NCBI GenBank assembly: GCA_021286645.1
Contig: JAJTBZ010000079.1
Span: forward strand, 1-64,000
Origin: Ignavibacteria bacterium
GTDB taxonomy: Bacteria > Bacteroidota > Ignavibacteria > Ignavibacteriales > Ignavibacteriaceae
Direction of reading: 5' to 3'
DNA length: 64,000 bases
Every line of letters starts with the position of its first letter. Position 1 is the stretch's first letter. The notes beneath the pieces are model-generated. The model saw only the letters and a program-made list of their open reading frames with translations, had not been told where the DNA came from and made no database searches. Positions 1 through 8,132 of this stretch are shown piece by piece. The position numbers were made by a program, and so were the translations under genes.

Positions 1-283
1 CAAGGACCTCTCCGCCAGAAGCGGAGCGCTCAGAGAGCTTGAGCTGTTGAAGGAATTCAAAAGCCCTGCGATAATTCTTAAAGGATTTCAGAAGTTTTTC
101 AATATGCATAGCTTCACGTTTGGTGGGGAATGGATGAGAGATGAGAATCTCCCAAACCAGATTGGTACCATAAGTAGAACCATGGTGTTTCCTGTTATGT
201 TGAGCAAGTCGTTGAGTCAGGTTAGAAGTAAAGCCAATATAATGCTTATCAGTATTTGATTTGATAATATATACATGAAACAT
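1..283 (-). CDS. GIY-YIG nuclease-domain protein, 3' end outside window
   Basis: The minus strand from an ATG at 283 stays open to base 1 (94 codons, no stop). The N-terminus FHVYIIKSNTDKHYIGFTSN has the HVYII...YIG core of GIY-YIG single-domain proteins, followed by LTQRLAQHN and REAMHIEKLLKS, which match the later conserved Arg and Glu blocks. Small proteins of this type (80-100 residues) are common in FCB genomes. They are related to the UvrC N-terminal nuclease domain but have no settled role. The last codons contain a GC-rich inverted repeat (10-26). The C-terminus cannot be seen. It lies downstream of the two tRNAs on the same strand and is separated from them by an intrinsic terminator, so it probably has its own promoter. 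Confidence 0.8.
   Translation of the reverse strand, partial: MFHVYIIKSNTDKHYIGFTSNLTQRLAQHNRKHHGSTYGTNLVWEILISHPFPTKREAMHIEKLLKSFKNYRRAFEFLQQLKLSERSASGGEVL
10..26. repeat. Short GC-rich inverted repeat
   Basis: CTCCGC at 10-15 and GCGGAG at 21-26 form a perfect 6-bp stem with a 5-nt loop. It lies inside the 3' part of the GIY-YIG reading frame. It has no T-run, so it is not a terminator by itself. Confidence 0.5.
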
Positions 284-304
284 AGTACCCCCGGAAAAGT
301 TTAA

Positions 305-333
305 AACGAAAAAACCGTCAGGGAAGACGGTTT
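305..333 (-). terminator. Rho-independent terminator after tRNA-Val
   Basis: AAACCGTC (312-319) and GACGGTTT (326-333) form an 8-bp stem with a 6-nt loop. Read on the minus strand the stem is followed by a run of T, then CG. It lies just past the 3' end of tRNA-Val, so it ends the tRNA transcript. Confidence 0.75.
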
Positions 334-340
334 CAGGAAG

Positions 341-415
341 TGGGCGCTCATGGATTCGAACCAAGGACCTTCTGCTTGTAAGGCAGACGCTCTAAACCAG
401 CTGAGCTAAGCGCCC
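341..415 (-). tRNA. tRNA-Val (anticodon TAC)
   Basis: On the minus strand the gene starts GGGCGCTTAGCTCAG and ends with the pairing AGCGCCC. The anticodon stem TCTGC/GCAGA encloses loop CTTACAA, giving anticodon TAC (valine). The T arm contains GGTTCGAATCC. The discriminator is A at 341. CCA is not encoded. Confidence 0.95.
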
Positions 416-425
416 AAATAACTAG

Positions 426-448
426 ACTGTAAAACTACAGTTTTTTTT
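426..448 (+). terminator. Terminator-like hairpin on the plus strand, without an upstream gene
   Basis: ACTGTA (426-431), loop AAAC, TACAGT (436-441), then seven further T residues. The stem is weak (6 bp, A/T-rich), but the T-run is in the plus-strand orientation. The genes on both sides are on the minus strand, so no obvious plus-strand transcript needs it. Confidence 0.4.
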
Positions 449-491
449 GAATAAATGCAAATAAAAAGAAAATATTTTTACATTTATAGAG

Positions 492-564
492 AGCGAGCAA
501 CGGGGGTCGAACCCGCGACCCTCAGCTTGGGAAGCTGATGCTCTACCAACTGAGCTACGCTCGC
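492..564 (-). tRNA. tRNA-Gly (anticodon CCC)
   Basis: The minus strand begins GCGAGCGTAGCTCAGTTGG, and the 3' acceptor strand TGCTCGC pairs with it through one G-T pair. The anticodon stem TCAGC/GCTGA encloses loop TTCCCAA, so the anticodon is CCC. The T loop reads GGTTCGACCCC. It lies 76 bp upstream of tRNA-Val on the same strand and is probably cotranscribed with it. Confidence 0.93.
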
Positions 565-632
565 ATTATTAAAAGAACTATTACAAAAGTACTGTTTTTT
601 TATCTTTCACCCAAAAGCAATGTGCACATTAA

Positions 633-1757
633 TTAATACTTCGGGTATTCTTCAATCAAATCACTAACTGTCATCATGTGGACTAGCTCAGCAAGTGAGG
701 TTTTTGCTTCCCAACCTAAAAGTTCTTTTGCTTTATTCGGATTACCAATTAACAAATCAACTTCTGTAGGGCGGTAATATTTAGGATTAACAGCAATTAC
801 TGTTTGACCGGGTTTTAGTTTTTCTAAACCTTCAACTACTCTATCGGCATGTTTAGGGGCGGCATCGCGGAAGGCAGTTGGTAATCCATTCAATTCTTTA
901 ATGATACCTATTTCATTCGCGCCTTCGCCTTGCCATTCTAAGGTGATACCATATTCGGAAAAGGTCTTCACGCAGAACTCGCGCACTGTTTGAGTTACAC
1001 CGGTAGCCAACACAAAATCTTCCGGCTCGGAGTGCTGAAGAATTCTCCACATTCCTTCGCAGTATTCTTTAGCATAGCCCCAATCGCGTTTAGCATCCAT
1101 GTTCCCCAGTGTAAGTATTTCATTACTTCCAAGAATAATGCGGGCAGCAGCTTTGGTGATCTTACGCGTTACGAAAGTTTCGCCGCGGCGGGGAGATTCA
1201 TGGTTAAATAATATTCCATTTACTGCAAATAAATTGTATGCTTCCCGATAATTTTTCACTATCCAATACCCATATAACTTTGCAACGCCATACGGCGAGC
1301 GTGGGTAAAACGGAGTGGTTTCAGATTGAGGTATTTCCTGAACTTTACCATACAATTCCGATGTGGAGGCCTGATAAAATTTTGCTTGTTTGCTTAACCC
1401 GACCTCCCGGATAGCATCGAGGAAGCGCAAAGTTCCCAGTGCATCAACCTGTGCTGTGTAATCCGGTACATCAAAAGATACTTTAACATGGCTTTGCGCT
1501 GCCAGGTTATAAATTTCATCAGGAGCAATTTTTTCGAGCAACCGATTTAGACTGCTGGTATCAACAACATCACCATAATGTAAGAATAGCCGTTTCCCCT
1601 GTATTTCCGGATTGTTATACAAGTGTTCTATCCGAGCGGTGTTAAATGAACTGCTGCGGCGAATAATTCCATGTACGATATATCCTTTTTCCAAAAGTAT
1701 TTCGGTTAAATAGCTACCATCTTGTCCGGTTATACCAGTAATTAGCGCTGTCTTCAT
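633..1757 (-). CDS. gmd: GDP-mannose 4,6-dehydratase
   Basis: A 374-residue short-chain dehydrogenase/reductase of the extended type. It converts GDP-D-mannose to GDP-4-keto-6-deoxymannose, the first step towards GDP-fucose, GDP-rhamnose or GDP-perosamine for surface polysaccharide. The NAD(P)-binding motif GITGQDG is at residues 8-14, the catalytic YGVAK motif (YxxxK) near residue 156, and the family signature [16 protein letters not shown] follows. Full length for the family. No second GDP-sugar gene adjoins it, so the final sugar is unknown. The gene runs towards the tRNAs, and about 340 bp separate its start from the divergent T9SS-cargo gene. Confidence 0.96.
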   Translation of the reverse strand: MKTALITGITGQDGSYLTEILLEKGYIVHGIIRRSSSFNTARIEHLYNNPEIQGKRLFLHYGDVVDTSSLNRLLEKIAPDEIYNLAAQSHVKVSFDVPDYTAQVDALGTLRFLDAIREVGLSKQAKFYQASTSELYGKVQEIPQSETTPFYPRSPYGVAKLYGYWIVKNYREAYNLFAVNGILFNHESPRRGETFVTRKITKAAARIILGSNEILTLGNMDAKRDWGYAKEYCEGMWRILQHSEPEDFVLATGVTQTVREFCVKTFSEYGITLEWQGEGANEIGIIKELNGLPTAFRDAAPKHADRVVEGLEKLKPGQTVIAVNPKYYRPTEVDLLIGNPNKAKELLGWEAKTSLAELVHMMTVSDLIEEYPKY

Positions 1758-2094
1758 GTTATAAATCTAAACCTGTTGTTTTTAAATGGTAAAAATTAAA
1801 TGTTAATCCTTAAGTTACTTAAATTTTCAGCATTTATGAAACTCTTAACGCGATGCTGTGATATAGCATACTGCAATCCCACTATTCAACATGTCAAAAT
1901 AGTGAAGAATACGAGCTGAAAATGTAAAAACTTTCGGTAAACATAGGGTATCCTTCATGGATGCAGCGAAATAAGTTGTTGTGTTATTCAACACAGTGCT
2001 GGATATTTATTAATATTTGCCATTTGTTCATTGTCCGAACATTCGTATATTTATCTTGGTAATATATCACATAAACGAAAAAAATCGAGGTTTG
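1758..2094. other. Divergent intergenic region with nested inverted repeats
   Basis: No protein is visible. The region holds the promoters of gmd (minus) and the T9SS cargo gene (plus). It also contains several perfect inverted repeats: ATTTTCAGC (1823-1831) with GCTGAAAAT (1915-1923), CAGCAT (1828-1833) with ATGCTG (1853-1858), CACTATT (1880-1886) with AATAGTG (1898-1904), and TGTGTT/AACACA (1980-1995). None is followed by a T-run. Confidence 0.5.
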
Positions 2095-3798
2095 ATGAAT
2101 ATTGTTAGTTCTTTACGGAAAAGTAAACTGGCCATTGTTGCCATTGTTCTCTCATCTGTTCTAGTATATGGTTATCCCTCCGGCGTGAGTGGTTATACAT
2201 TAAAAACTTCTACTTCAAGCTGTGGTTCTTGTCATGGTACATCTGCCAATAGCAGCGTGAAAGTCGTCATTTCCGGTCCTACAAGTTTAGCAACCGGAGC
2301 CACAGGTAATTACACCTGTACAATTACGTATTCGACACTGAGTGGTACCGGTGTTGATATTGCAGCCTCCTCAGGTTCGTTAATTGCTTCAGATTCACGT
2401 TTGAAGGTACTAAGCAGTGAGTTGACACATAAAGCAAAAGTAAGTGGTTCGGGTTCTGTTGCCTTTACTTTCCAATATACCGCTCCAACAAGTGCTGGCG
2501 TTCAGACTTTATACGCAACTGGTTGTGGAGCAAAATCATATTGGAATCATGCTTCAAATTTTTCTGTAACAGTAACTGCTGCAAATTCATTAAGTTTAAT
2601 TAGTCCGGTCGGCGGTCAAAATTGGCAAGTCGGCAGTTCGCAAAATATAACATGGTCGAGTGCCGGGGTAACAAATGTGAAATTGGAATATAGCACTGAT
2701 AATGGCAGTACGTGGTCTACAATAGTAACTTCCACACCTGCTTCAACCGGTAGTTATGCCTGGACAGTACCTAATACCGCCTCAACTCAATGTAAAGTTC
2801 GTGTCAGTAATGTAGATAATTCAGCATTGAATTCAGTTTCCGCGAATACCTTCACTATTAGCGCAGTACTTTCTGTGTACCCAATCAGCCATTTACGTGC
2901 AAACGATGCCAATGGTGTTTCGGTAGATACAGGTTTAACTGTTACAATACGTGGTGTTGTGAGCGTTGGAAATGAATTCAATAGTCCTTCGTTCATTCAG
3001 GATGGAACGGGCGGAGTGGCAATTTATGGCCGCGGTACAACTGCATTTTCGGGAATGTCAAAAATCGGAGATTCTGTTTCTGTAACCGGAAAAGTGGTTA
3101 ATTATAATGGTTTAACTGAAATTAACCCTGTTTCTTCGTTTACAAAACTTGATTCAAATAAATCCATAACACCCTTGGTGGTCACTTTAAGTCAGGTAAA
3201 CACTCAAACCTGGCAGAGTAATGCCGAGCTTTATGAAGGCCGATTGATTAGAATCAAAAATGTGCATTTTAAAACTGCAACCTCAACCTGGGCCGTATCT
3301 GGTTCAGGAACCAATTTTACCGTTACCGATGGTACTGATACTCTTCAGGTACGAGTTTATGCAACAGTAACTGACTTAGCTAATCAGACTGCACCTACAG
3401 GAAATTTTGACGTTATTGGTGCTTTGGGCCAGTATAAATCAGGAGCCCCGTATTCCGGTGGGTATCAGCTACAACCACGTAATAAAAATGATATTATTTC
3501 CGGTTCGGCAGTATCGGGTGATAAGGTTGTTAACAGATCGTACAGATTAGAGCAAAATTATCCGAACCCCTTTAACCCGACAACAACGATTACCTATACA
3601 TTGTTGAACTCGGGTAAGATGAGTCTGAAACTCTACAATGTAACCGGAAATCTGGTTCAGGTTGTATCCGAGGGCGTACAATCTGCGGGTGTTCATAGTG
3701 TCCAACTGAATTGTAAAACCCTGCCTAGCGGTATCTACTTCTACACATTAGAAACCGGCGCAGGCCGTGAAACCAAAAAACTTACACTCTTGAAGTAA
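2095..3798 (+). CDS. Secreted multidomain protein with CxxCH motif and T9SS C-terminal sorting domain
   Basis: The start is the ATG at 2095, preceded by GAGG; it gives a 567-residue protein with an ordinary signal peptide (residues about 10-27). Residues 28-135 resemble the choice-of-anchor V/Reeler-like module: GVSGYT...CGSCHG, with a CxxCH heme-c-type motif at C43, C46, H47. Next is a Ser/Thr-rich Kre9/KNH-like beta module (SPVGGQNWQVGSS...ITWSS), then an OB-fold DUF5689-like region (RGVVS...IQDGTGGVAIY). The C-terminal 80 residues are a type-A T9SS sorting domain (QNYPNPFNPTTTI ... GIYFYTLETG...KKLTLLK). Export by Sec then T9SS to the surface is inferred. Whether heme binds is not shown. 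A terminator follows directly. Confidence 0.85.
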   Translation: MNIVSSLRKSKLAIVAIVLSSVLVYGYPSGVSGYTLKTSTSSCGSCHGTSANSSVKVVISGPTSLATGATGNYTCTITYSTLSGTGVDIAASSGSLIASDSRLKVLSSELTHKAKVSGSGSVAFTFQYTAPTSAGVQTLYATGCGAKSYWNHASNFSVTVTAANSLSLISPVGGQNWQVGSSQNITWSSAGVTNVKLEYSTDNGSTWSTIVTSTPASTGSYAWTVPNTASTQCKVRVSNVDNSALNSVSANTFTISAVLSVYPISHLRANDANGVSVDTGLTVTIRGVVSVGNEFNSPSFIQDGTGGVAIYGRGTTAFSGMSKIGDSVSVTGKVVNYNGLTEINPVSSFTKLDSNKSITPLVVTLSQVNTQTWQSNAELYEGRLIRIKNVHFKTATSTWAVSGSGTNFTVTDGTDTLQVRVYATVTDLANQTAPTGNFDVIGALGQYKSGAPYSGGYQLQPRNKNDIISGSAVSGDKVVNRSYRLEQNYPNPFNPTTTITYTLLNSGKMSLKLYNVTGNLVQVVSEGVQSAGVHSVQLNCKTLPSGIYFYTLETGAGRETKKLTLLK

Positions 3799-3803
3799 TC
3801 TAA

Positions 3804-3839
3804 CGGGGCTGTTTTCATAGGATACAGCCCCGCTTTTTT
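3804..3839 (+). terminator. Rho-independent terminator after the T9SS cargo gene
   Basis: CGGGGCTGT (3804-3812) pairs with ACAGCCCCG (3824-3832), a 9-bp perfect stem with an 11-nt loop. A six-T run follows at 3834-3839. Confidence 0.9.
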
Positions 3840-3977
3840 CCTCTATATAACACTTCCATCTTATAGCTTCGGAATTTTTGTATTTATAAAGAGAAAACCA
3901 GTAAATTTCATACTGGTATTCCTATGAATTAGTAATTCGTAGCAGGGAATCTTTAATCATTTCGAAACAGGTGCACA

Positions 3978-4319
3978 ATGAATATTCAGGTTGTTGGAAC
4001 AAAAAAAAGCAGCGATACAAGAAAAGCAGAACGTTACTTTAAAGAAAGAAGGATACCTTTCCATTTTCGGGATGTTTCCGAAAAACCCCTCTCTGAAGGT
4101 GAGTTAGATAATATTTGCAGGAAGATTAGCGTAGATGAGCTGGTTGATACAGAGGGTAAAGAATATCAGCGAAATAATTTGCAATATATGGTTATTGATG
4201 CCCGGAAGGAAATTCTCAGGAACTCGGAGTTAATTCGAATGCCCGTTGTGAGGAATGGAAATGAAGTTACCGTAGGCTATATGCCGGAAGTTTGGGCAAA
4301 ATGGATTTCGGCAAAATGA
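3978..4319 (+). CDS. ArsC/Spx-family thioredoxin-fold protein lacking the active-site cysteines
   Basis: 113 residues with the ArsC/Spx fold pattern: strand, the RKAERYFKERRIPFHFRDV block, and a late IRMPVVRNGNEVTVGY block matching the 'PI..' strand of the family. In Spx and ArsC the N-terminal loop carries CxxC or a single Cys; here that place reads S11-S12-D13-T14. The only Cys is in the NICRK helix. Arsenate or disulfide reductase activity by the usual mechanism is therefore unlikely, and a binding or regulatory role is possible. Its stop overlaps the ATG of the following lipoprotein gene by 4 bp, so the two are translationally coupled. Confidence 0.75.
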   Translation: MNIQVVGTKKSSDTRKAERYFKERRIPFHFRDVSEKPLSEGELDNICRKISVDELVDTEGKEYQRNNLQYMVIDARKEILRNSELIRMPVVRNGNEVTVGYMPEVWAKWISAK

Positions 4320-4939
4320 AAACTATAGTATACCTGATAATTATTTTCTGTATTCCTTTGGTTGTTTGGAACTGTAAAAAATTTACGAGAGAAGAACAAA
4401 ATTATATAGTAAGAATTGAAGAACAGCGGAAATTAAAGGACAAAGAAATGCAGTCTGATCCACAATCTCCGTTTTGTTCTGACAGCAGCGTAGTATTTCA
4501 TCCATTAAATTACTACCCTGTGGACCCGTCATTTGTCTTTCATTCACGACTTGTGTTTCAGAAATATCCCGATACCATTGTTACCTATGGCACGAAGGGA
4601 GAAGAACGGAAGTCAATAAGAATTGGTTACTTACCTTTCCGATATAACGAAGTAGAGTATAAGTTAAATGTATATGAATCATGGTCCAGAAAAGGTGTGC
4701 ACTACCATGCATTGTGGTTTACTGATAAGACTACCGGGAAAGAATCATATGGTGTTGGCAGGTATCTGGATTTTGAATTGAATAAAGACTCTCAATACGT
4801 TTATACAATAGACTTTAATCTGGCGTATAGCCCATATTGTTCATACAGCGCAAAATACTCCTGCGCTATTCCATCGAAAGAGGATTATATTGATTTAGCA
4901 ATTACAGCAGGTGAAAAAAAGTTTCACCCGGATCATTGA
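4316..4939 (+). CDS. DUF1684 family protein, probable lipoprotein
   Basis: The ATG at 4316 overlaps the previous stop (ATGA), which is why it is preferred over an upstream in-frame ATG; the protein has 207 residues. The N-terminus MKTIVYLIIIFCIPLVVWNC is a hydrophobic signal ending in Cys. Asn at -1 makes it a non-standard lipobox. The C-terminal two thirds have the DUF1684 pattern: GKESYGVGRYLDF, IDFNLAYSPYCSYS, YSCAIPSKEDYIDLAI and AGEKKF. DUF1684 proteins are widespread in Bacteroidota and have no established function. Confidence 0.85.
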   Translation: MKTIVYLIIIFCIPLVVWNCKKFTREEQNYIVRIEEQRKLKDKEMQSDPQSPFCSDSSVVFHPLNYYPVDPSFVFHSRLVFQKYPDTIVTYGTKGEERKSIRIGYLPFRYNEVEYKLNVYESWSRKGVHYHALWFTDKTTGKESYGVGRYLDFELNKDSQYVYTIDFNLAYSPYCSYSAKYSCAIPSKEDYIDLAITAGEKKFHPDH

Positions 4940-5057
4940 TAGTTGTCATTCGGCAAATTCGAGCATTATAAGACATAAAAAGCGCTTTAATTATTATTGG
5001 TTATTTACTATTTTGTAAGAATCACTTTTCGAACAAATCGGTGGTAAGAAGTATATA

Positions 5058-8000
5058 ATGGCATTAGATTCCAAAACCCTTTCAAGTATTAGATCGAATA
5101 GATTATTCGAATCAATTAATCCCGATTCACTTACTCTCCAGGTAAGCAATAAAGATATTATCCTATCGAAAGACGGGGATATTATTTATCAGATCGGCGA
5201 TAATGCAGAGCACATTTATTTGCTTCTTGAAGGTGCAGTAAAAATTAAACACACTGTTGCTATTGATGGACAGCGAATCTTTGAAAAAGGTCCCGGAGAA
5301 TTTTTTGGTGAAAGAGAATTCCTCGATAAAACAAGTCGTACGTCTTCTGCAGTAGCTATTCGGGATTCCCGTTTAGCGATAATACGCCGAAAAGAACTTA
5401 GTGAATTGTTCAACCAGCATAGAAGTATTTTGAATAATATTCAGGGTACGGGAATTCTTCAGGAAGCCTTTGATGAAAGGCGGCAAACAAGAGAAGAGTA
5501 TCCTGCTGAAATCTCTTCATTGCTTCATTCATCAGAAAGCGCTTTAGATCCTTTCGCTTACCGTTCACCCTCTCAATCCGTGGATATGTTTCAGGCCCAT
5601 AAAACTACAGCAGAACCCGAGGTTCAGAAACCTGTTGATAATCCTTCAGTGAAGATGAAAACTATCGAGGATGAATTTCCGCACCGGTTTAACAAAACTT
5701 TCGAAGATAGTTTTACATTTGGAGAGTCGACTCCGATTGCGGAGGCGATTGAGGAAATTCCGAATATACCTGAAATGCATGACGATGAAAATTCAAATAC
5801 GCCCGCAAAAGATTCCATCGCTTGGGATTTTAATACTTTAGATTTTATTGAACCACCCGTTCCTCCTATTTCGGAAGCAACAGCTACCGAACTTGAGTCG
5901 AAAGAGGAAGACACTTTTTCTATTGACTCAGGATTTCATTTTAATTTACCGGATACTTCAGAGCCTTTGGTTGAAATGCCAGAGGAAGAATCGCCAGGGC
6001 AGGGTGTAGATTTTGATAGTATCCAGAATGATTCGGTCCCGCAACTCGGATTCAAATTTCCTCATGAGACTGTGGAGATTTCCTCAAATGAGCCTGTTGA
6101 GGACAGTGGCTTAAACTGGTCATTTGAATCTCCTGAAAATGAGCAACATGTCTCGCCGGTGCCTTTTGAAGACAGCGAGCTTCCCGAAGAGGAAGAAAAA
6201 TTTACATGGGATTTCTCCATTCCGGAAGAGGATACTGGTTCGGAAAAGCATGCTCCTTCTGACGAATTACCGGTAAGACCTGCTTACAGGGCCCAAGATA
6301 GTGTAAGTGATAATACGCTTCCTCAATCCGAATCAAATGACAAAACATCGCTCGATACAGTGTCGTCTGATGATTTCCATTTTGACTTTTCTGCCCAGGC
6401 CGAAGCAGTAGTTGAAAAAATACCGGAGCCTGATTTTGCCTTCCTTGACGATGATTTAGAACTACCAATTAAAGGTGGGACGTTTGATGAGTTTGGCAAC
6501 CTGATACCGGAACTGGCTGAAGAAGAAGTTGCCAAAGAAGAAGAGACGCAAGATAATAGTTCATCACAAAATATTGATGATATTTTGGGCGCTATTCCTT
6601 TTTCAACAGATTTCCCTTTAGATAAGGTAGAAGAAGAAATAGATGATCAGTTGGATCAAGAAGATGTGCTGCCTGCTGCAATTGAAGAATCTGAGCAAGG
6701 AGAGAGCGAAAATGCTCCCGTCGCTGAAATTTTACATGACGAACAGAATATGCTGGATGATTCACTTTTAGCACGTGAAATTGCAGATGCTCAGATGTTA
6801 GTAACAGAGCTTCATGGTGAAAGCATTGGCGCGACAAATTCCACCTATGCTGATCAACAATTTGGTAAAGAGGGATTTACTTTTACTTCTCCGCTTCAGG
6901 TTAATTCACTACCGGCAGAATTGAAAATTAATGATACCGGATTAACCAGAGAGCAGCTACACTTAATTATTGAAGCGGCTCAATTGGTTAATTCGCATGT
7001 AAAACTCGATCAGGTGCTCAACCAGATTGTGCAGGCAGCCTCTGCTTTAACCGGAGCCGACAGAGGTACGCTTTACATTGTCGATAACGCGAACTGCGAG
7101 GTATGGTCAAAAGTTATCCGAGGTGACGAAATTGAAGAAATTCGATTGAAGTTTGGCCAGGGGATAGCGGGCTGGGTAGCAGAGAAAGGTGAAATTGTTA
7201 ATCAGGCCGATGTGAGTGTCGATACCAGATTTGAGCCAACGATTGATAAAGTAACCGGTTACAGAACATTAAATATGCTTTGTTATCCGATTAAAAATAA
7301 ATCAGGTATTATTGTTGCGGTTATACAGTTGCTGAATAGTCGGAATGGAAGATTTAGTGCACTGGATGAAACTTTCCTTGAGGCGCTGTCTTCACATATC
7401 GCGATTGCATTAGAAAACGCGGAATTGGTAGAACAGATTCTCAAAACTGATAGACTGAGTTCCTTAGGAAAGGTTGCGAAGTTTTTAATATCAGATATTA
7501 AAAAACCAATTTTAACTATTAAGCAACTTGCTGAACATATCAAGAAAAAAAATGTTTCACCTGAGATAAATCAAGTACTTTCACTGATGATTGAACAATC
7601 TAATATTGTGGCTGATTTAGTGCTTACAACTCTTAGCTATTCTGAGGGTAAAACTGTATTAAATAAAAAAGTACTCAGCCTTCACAGGGTATTGGATGAG
7701 TTGCTTGATTTGCTTGCGGAATACGTTGAATATCGTAAAACTAAATTATTTAAAAAATATGGCCCGGACGTGCTGGTTAATGTAGATCGCAGGGAAATGT
7801 ATCAGGCATTTTTCCAAATAACAAAAAATGCATGCGATTCGATGCCTCAGGGCGGTGATTTATATGTAAACGCTCGCCTCACTGATGCCGGAAATGTTGC
7901 CGAGATTTGTTTTAAAGATAAAGGTACCGGAATTGCCCCGGGAATTCTGGAACGAATTTTTGAACCGTTCATGTCAATAGGAAAAACTCATGGTGTTGGA

Positions 8001-8120
8001 CTCGGTTTGCCAATTACCGAGAAAATAATTAAAGAGCATGAAGGCACAATTAAAATTGAAAGCAAAGAAGGTGAAGGCACCTCTGTAACAATACTATTGC
8101 CGGTTGTTAAAGAGTTTTAA
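5058..8120 (+). CDS. cNMP-binding/GAF sensor histidine-kinase-like protein lacking the phospho-accepting His
   Basis: 1020 residues, predicted cytoplasmic, with no TM segment or signal peptide. Residues about 14-130 are a cyclic-nucleotide-binding fold (IYLLLEGAVKIKH...GEFFGEREFL...RTSSAVAI). Residues about 135-620 are strongly acidic, repeat-like and probably disordered (many FHFDF/WDFSIPEE-type segments). Residues 630-795 form a GAF domain (GADRGTLYIVD...GQGIAGWVA...DTRFEP). Then comes a dimerisation helix and a HATPase with intact N box (ITKNACDSM), G1 (DKGTGI) and G2 (GVGLGLPI). At the position of the conserved His in AHDIKNP-type H boxes the sequence reads LIS-DIKKP, with Ser812. ATP binding is likely preserved but autophosphorylation at His is not. 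Followed 12 bp later by miaA. Confidence 0.85.
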   Translation: MALDSKTLSSIRSNRLFESINPDSLTLQVSNKDIILSKDGDIIYQIGDNAEHIYLLLEGAVKIKHTVAIDGQRIFEKGPGEFFGEREFLDKTSRTSSAVAIRDSRLAIIRRKELSELFNQHRSILNNIQGTGILQEAFDERRQTREEYPAEISSLLHSSESALDPFAYRSPSQSVDMFQAHKTTAEPEVQKPVDNPSVKMKTIEDEFPHRFNKTFEDSFTFGESTPIAEAIEEIPNIPEMHDDENSNTPAKDSIAWDFNTLDFIEPPVPPISEATATELESKEEDTFSIDSGFHFNLPDTSEPLVEMPEEESPGQGVDFDSIQNDSVPQLGFKFPHETVEISSNEPVEDSGLNWSFESPENEQHVSPVPFEDSELPEEEEKFTWDFSIPEEDTGSEKHAPSDELPVRPAYRAQDSVSDNTLPQSESNDKTSLDTVSSDDFHFDFSAQAEAVVEKIPEPDFAFLDDDLELPIKGGTFDEFGNLIPELAEEEVAKEEETQDNSSSQNIDDILGAIPFSTDFPLDKVEEEIDDQLDQEDVLPAAIEESEQGESENAPVAEILHDEQNMLDDSLLAREIADAQMLVTELHGESIGATNSTYADQQFGKEGFTFTSPLQVNSLPAELKINDTGLTREQLHLIIEAAQLVNSHVKLDQVLNQIVQAASALTGADRGTLYIVDNANCEVWSKVIRGDEIEEIRLKFGQGIAGWVAEKGEIVNQADVSVDTRFEPTIDKVTGYRTLNMLCYPIKNKSGIIVAVIQLLNSRNGRFSALDETFLEALSSHIAIALENAELVEQILKTDRLSSLGKVAKFLISDIKKPILTIKQLAEHIKKKNVSPEINQVLSLMIEQSNIVADLVLTTLSYSEGKTVLNKKVLSLHRVLDELLDLLAEYVEYRKTKLFKKYGPDVLVNVDRREMYQAFFQITKNACDSMPQGGDLYVNARLTDAGNVAEICFKDKGTGIAPGILERIFEPFMSIGKTHGVGLGLPITEKIIKEHEGTIKIESKEGEGTSVTILLPVVKEF

Positions 8121-8132
8121 ATCCCCTTTTCC

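Noticed and set aside
47-259. 70-residue plus-strand ORF at the window start
   Set aside because: It is the antisense shadow of the GIY-YIG gene, whose minus-strand translation has clear family motifs.
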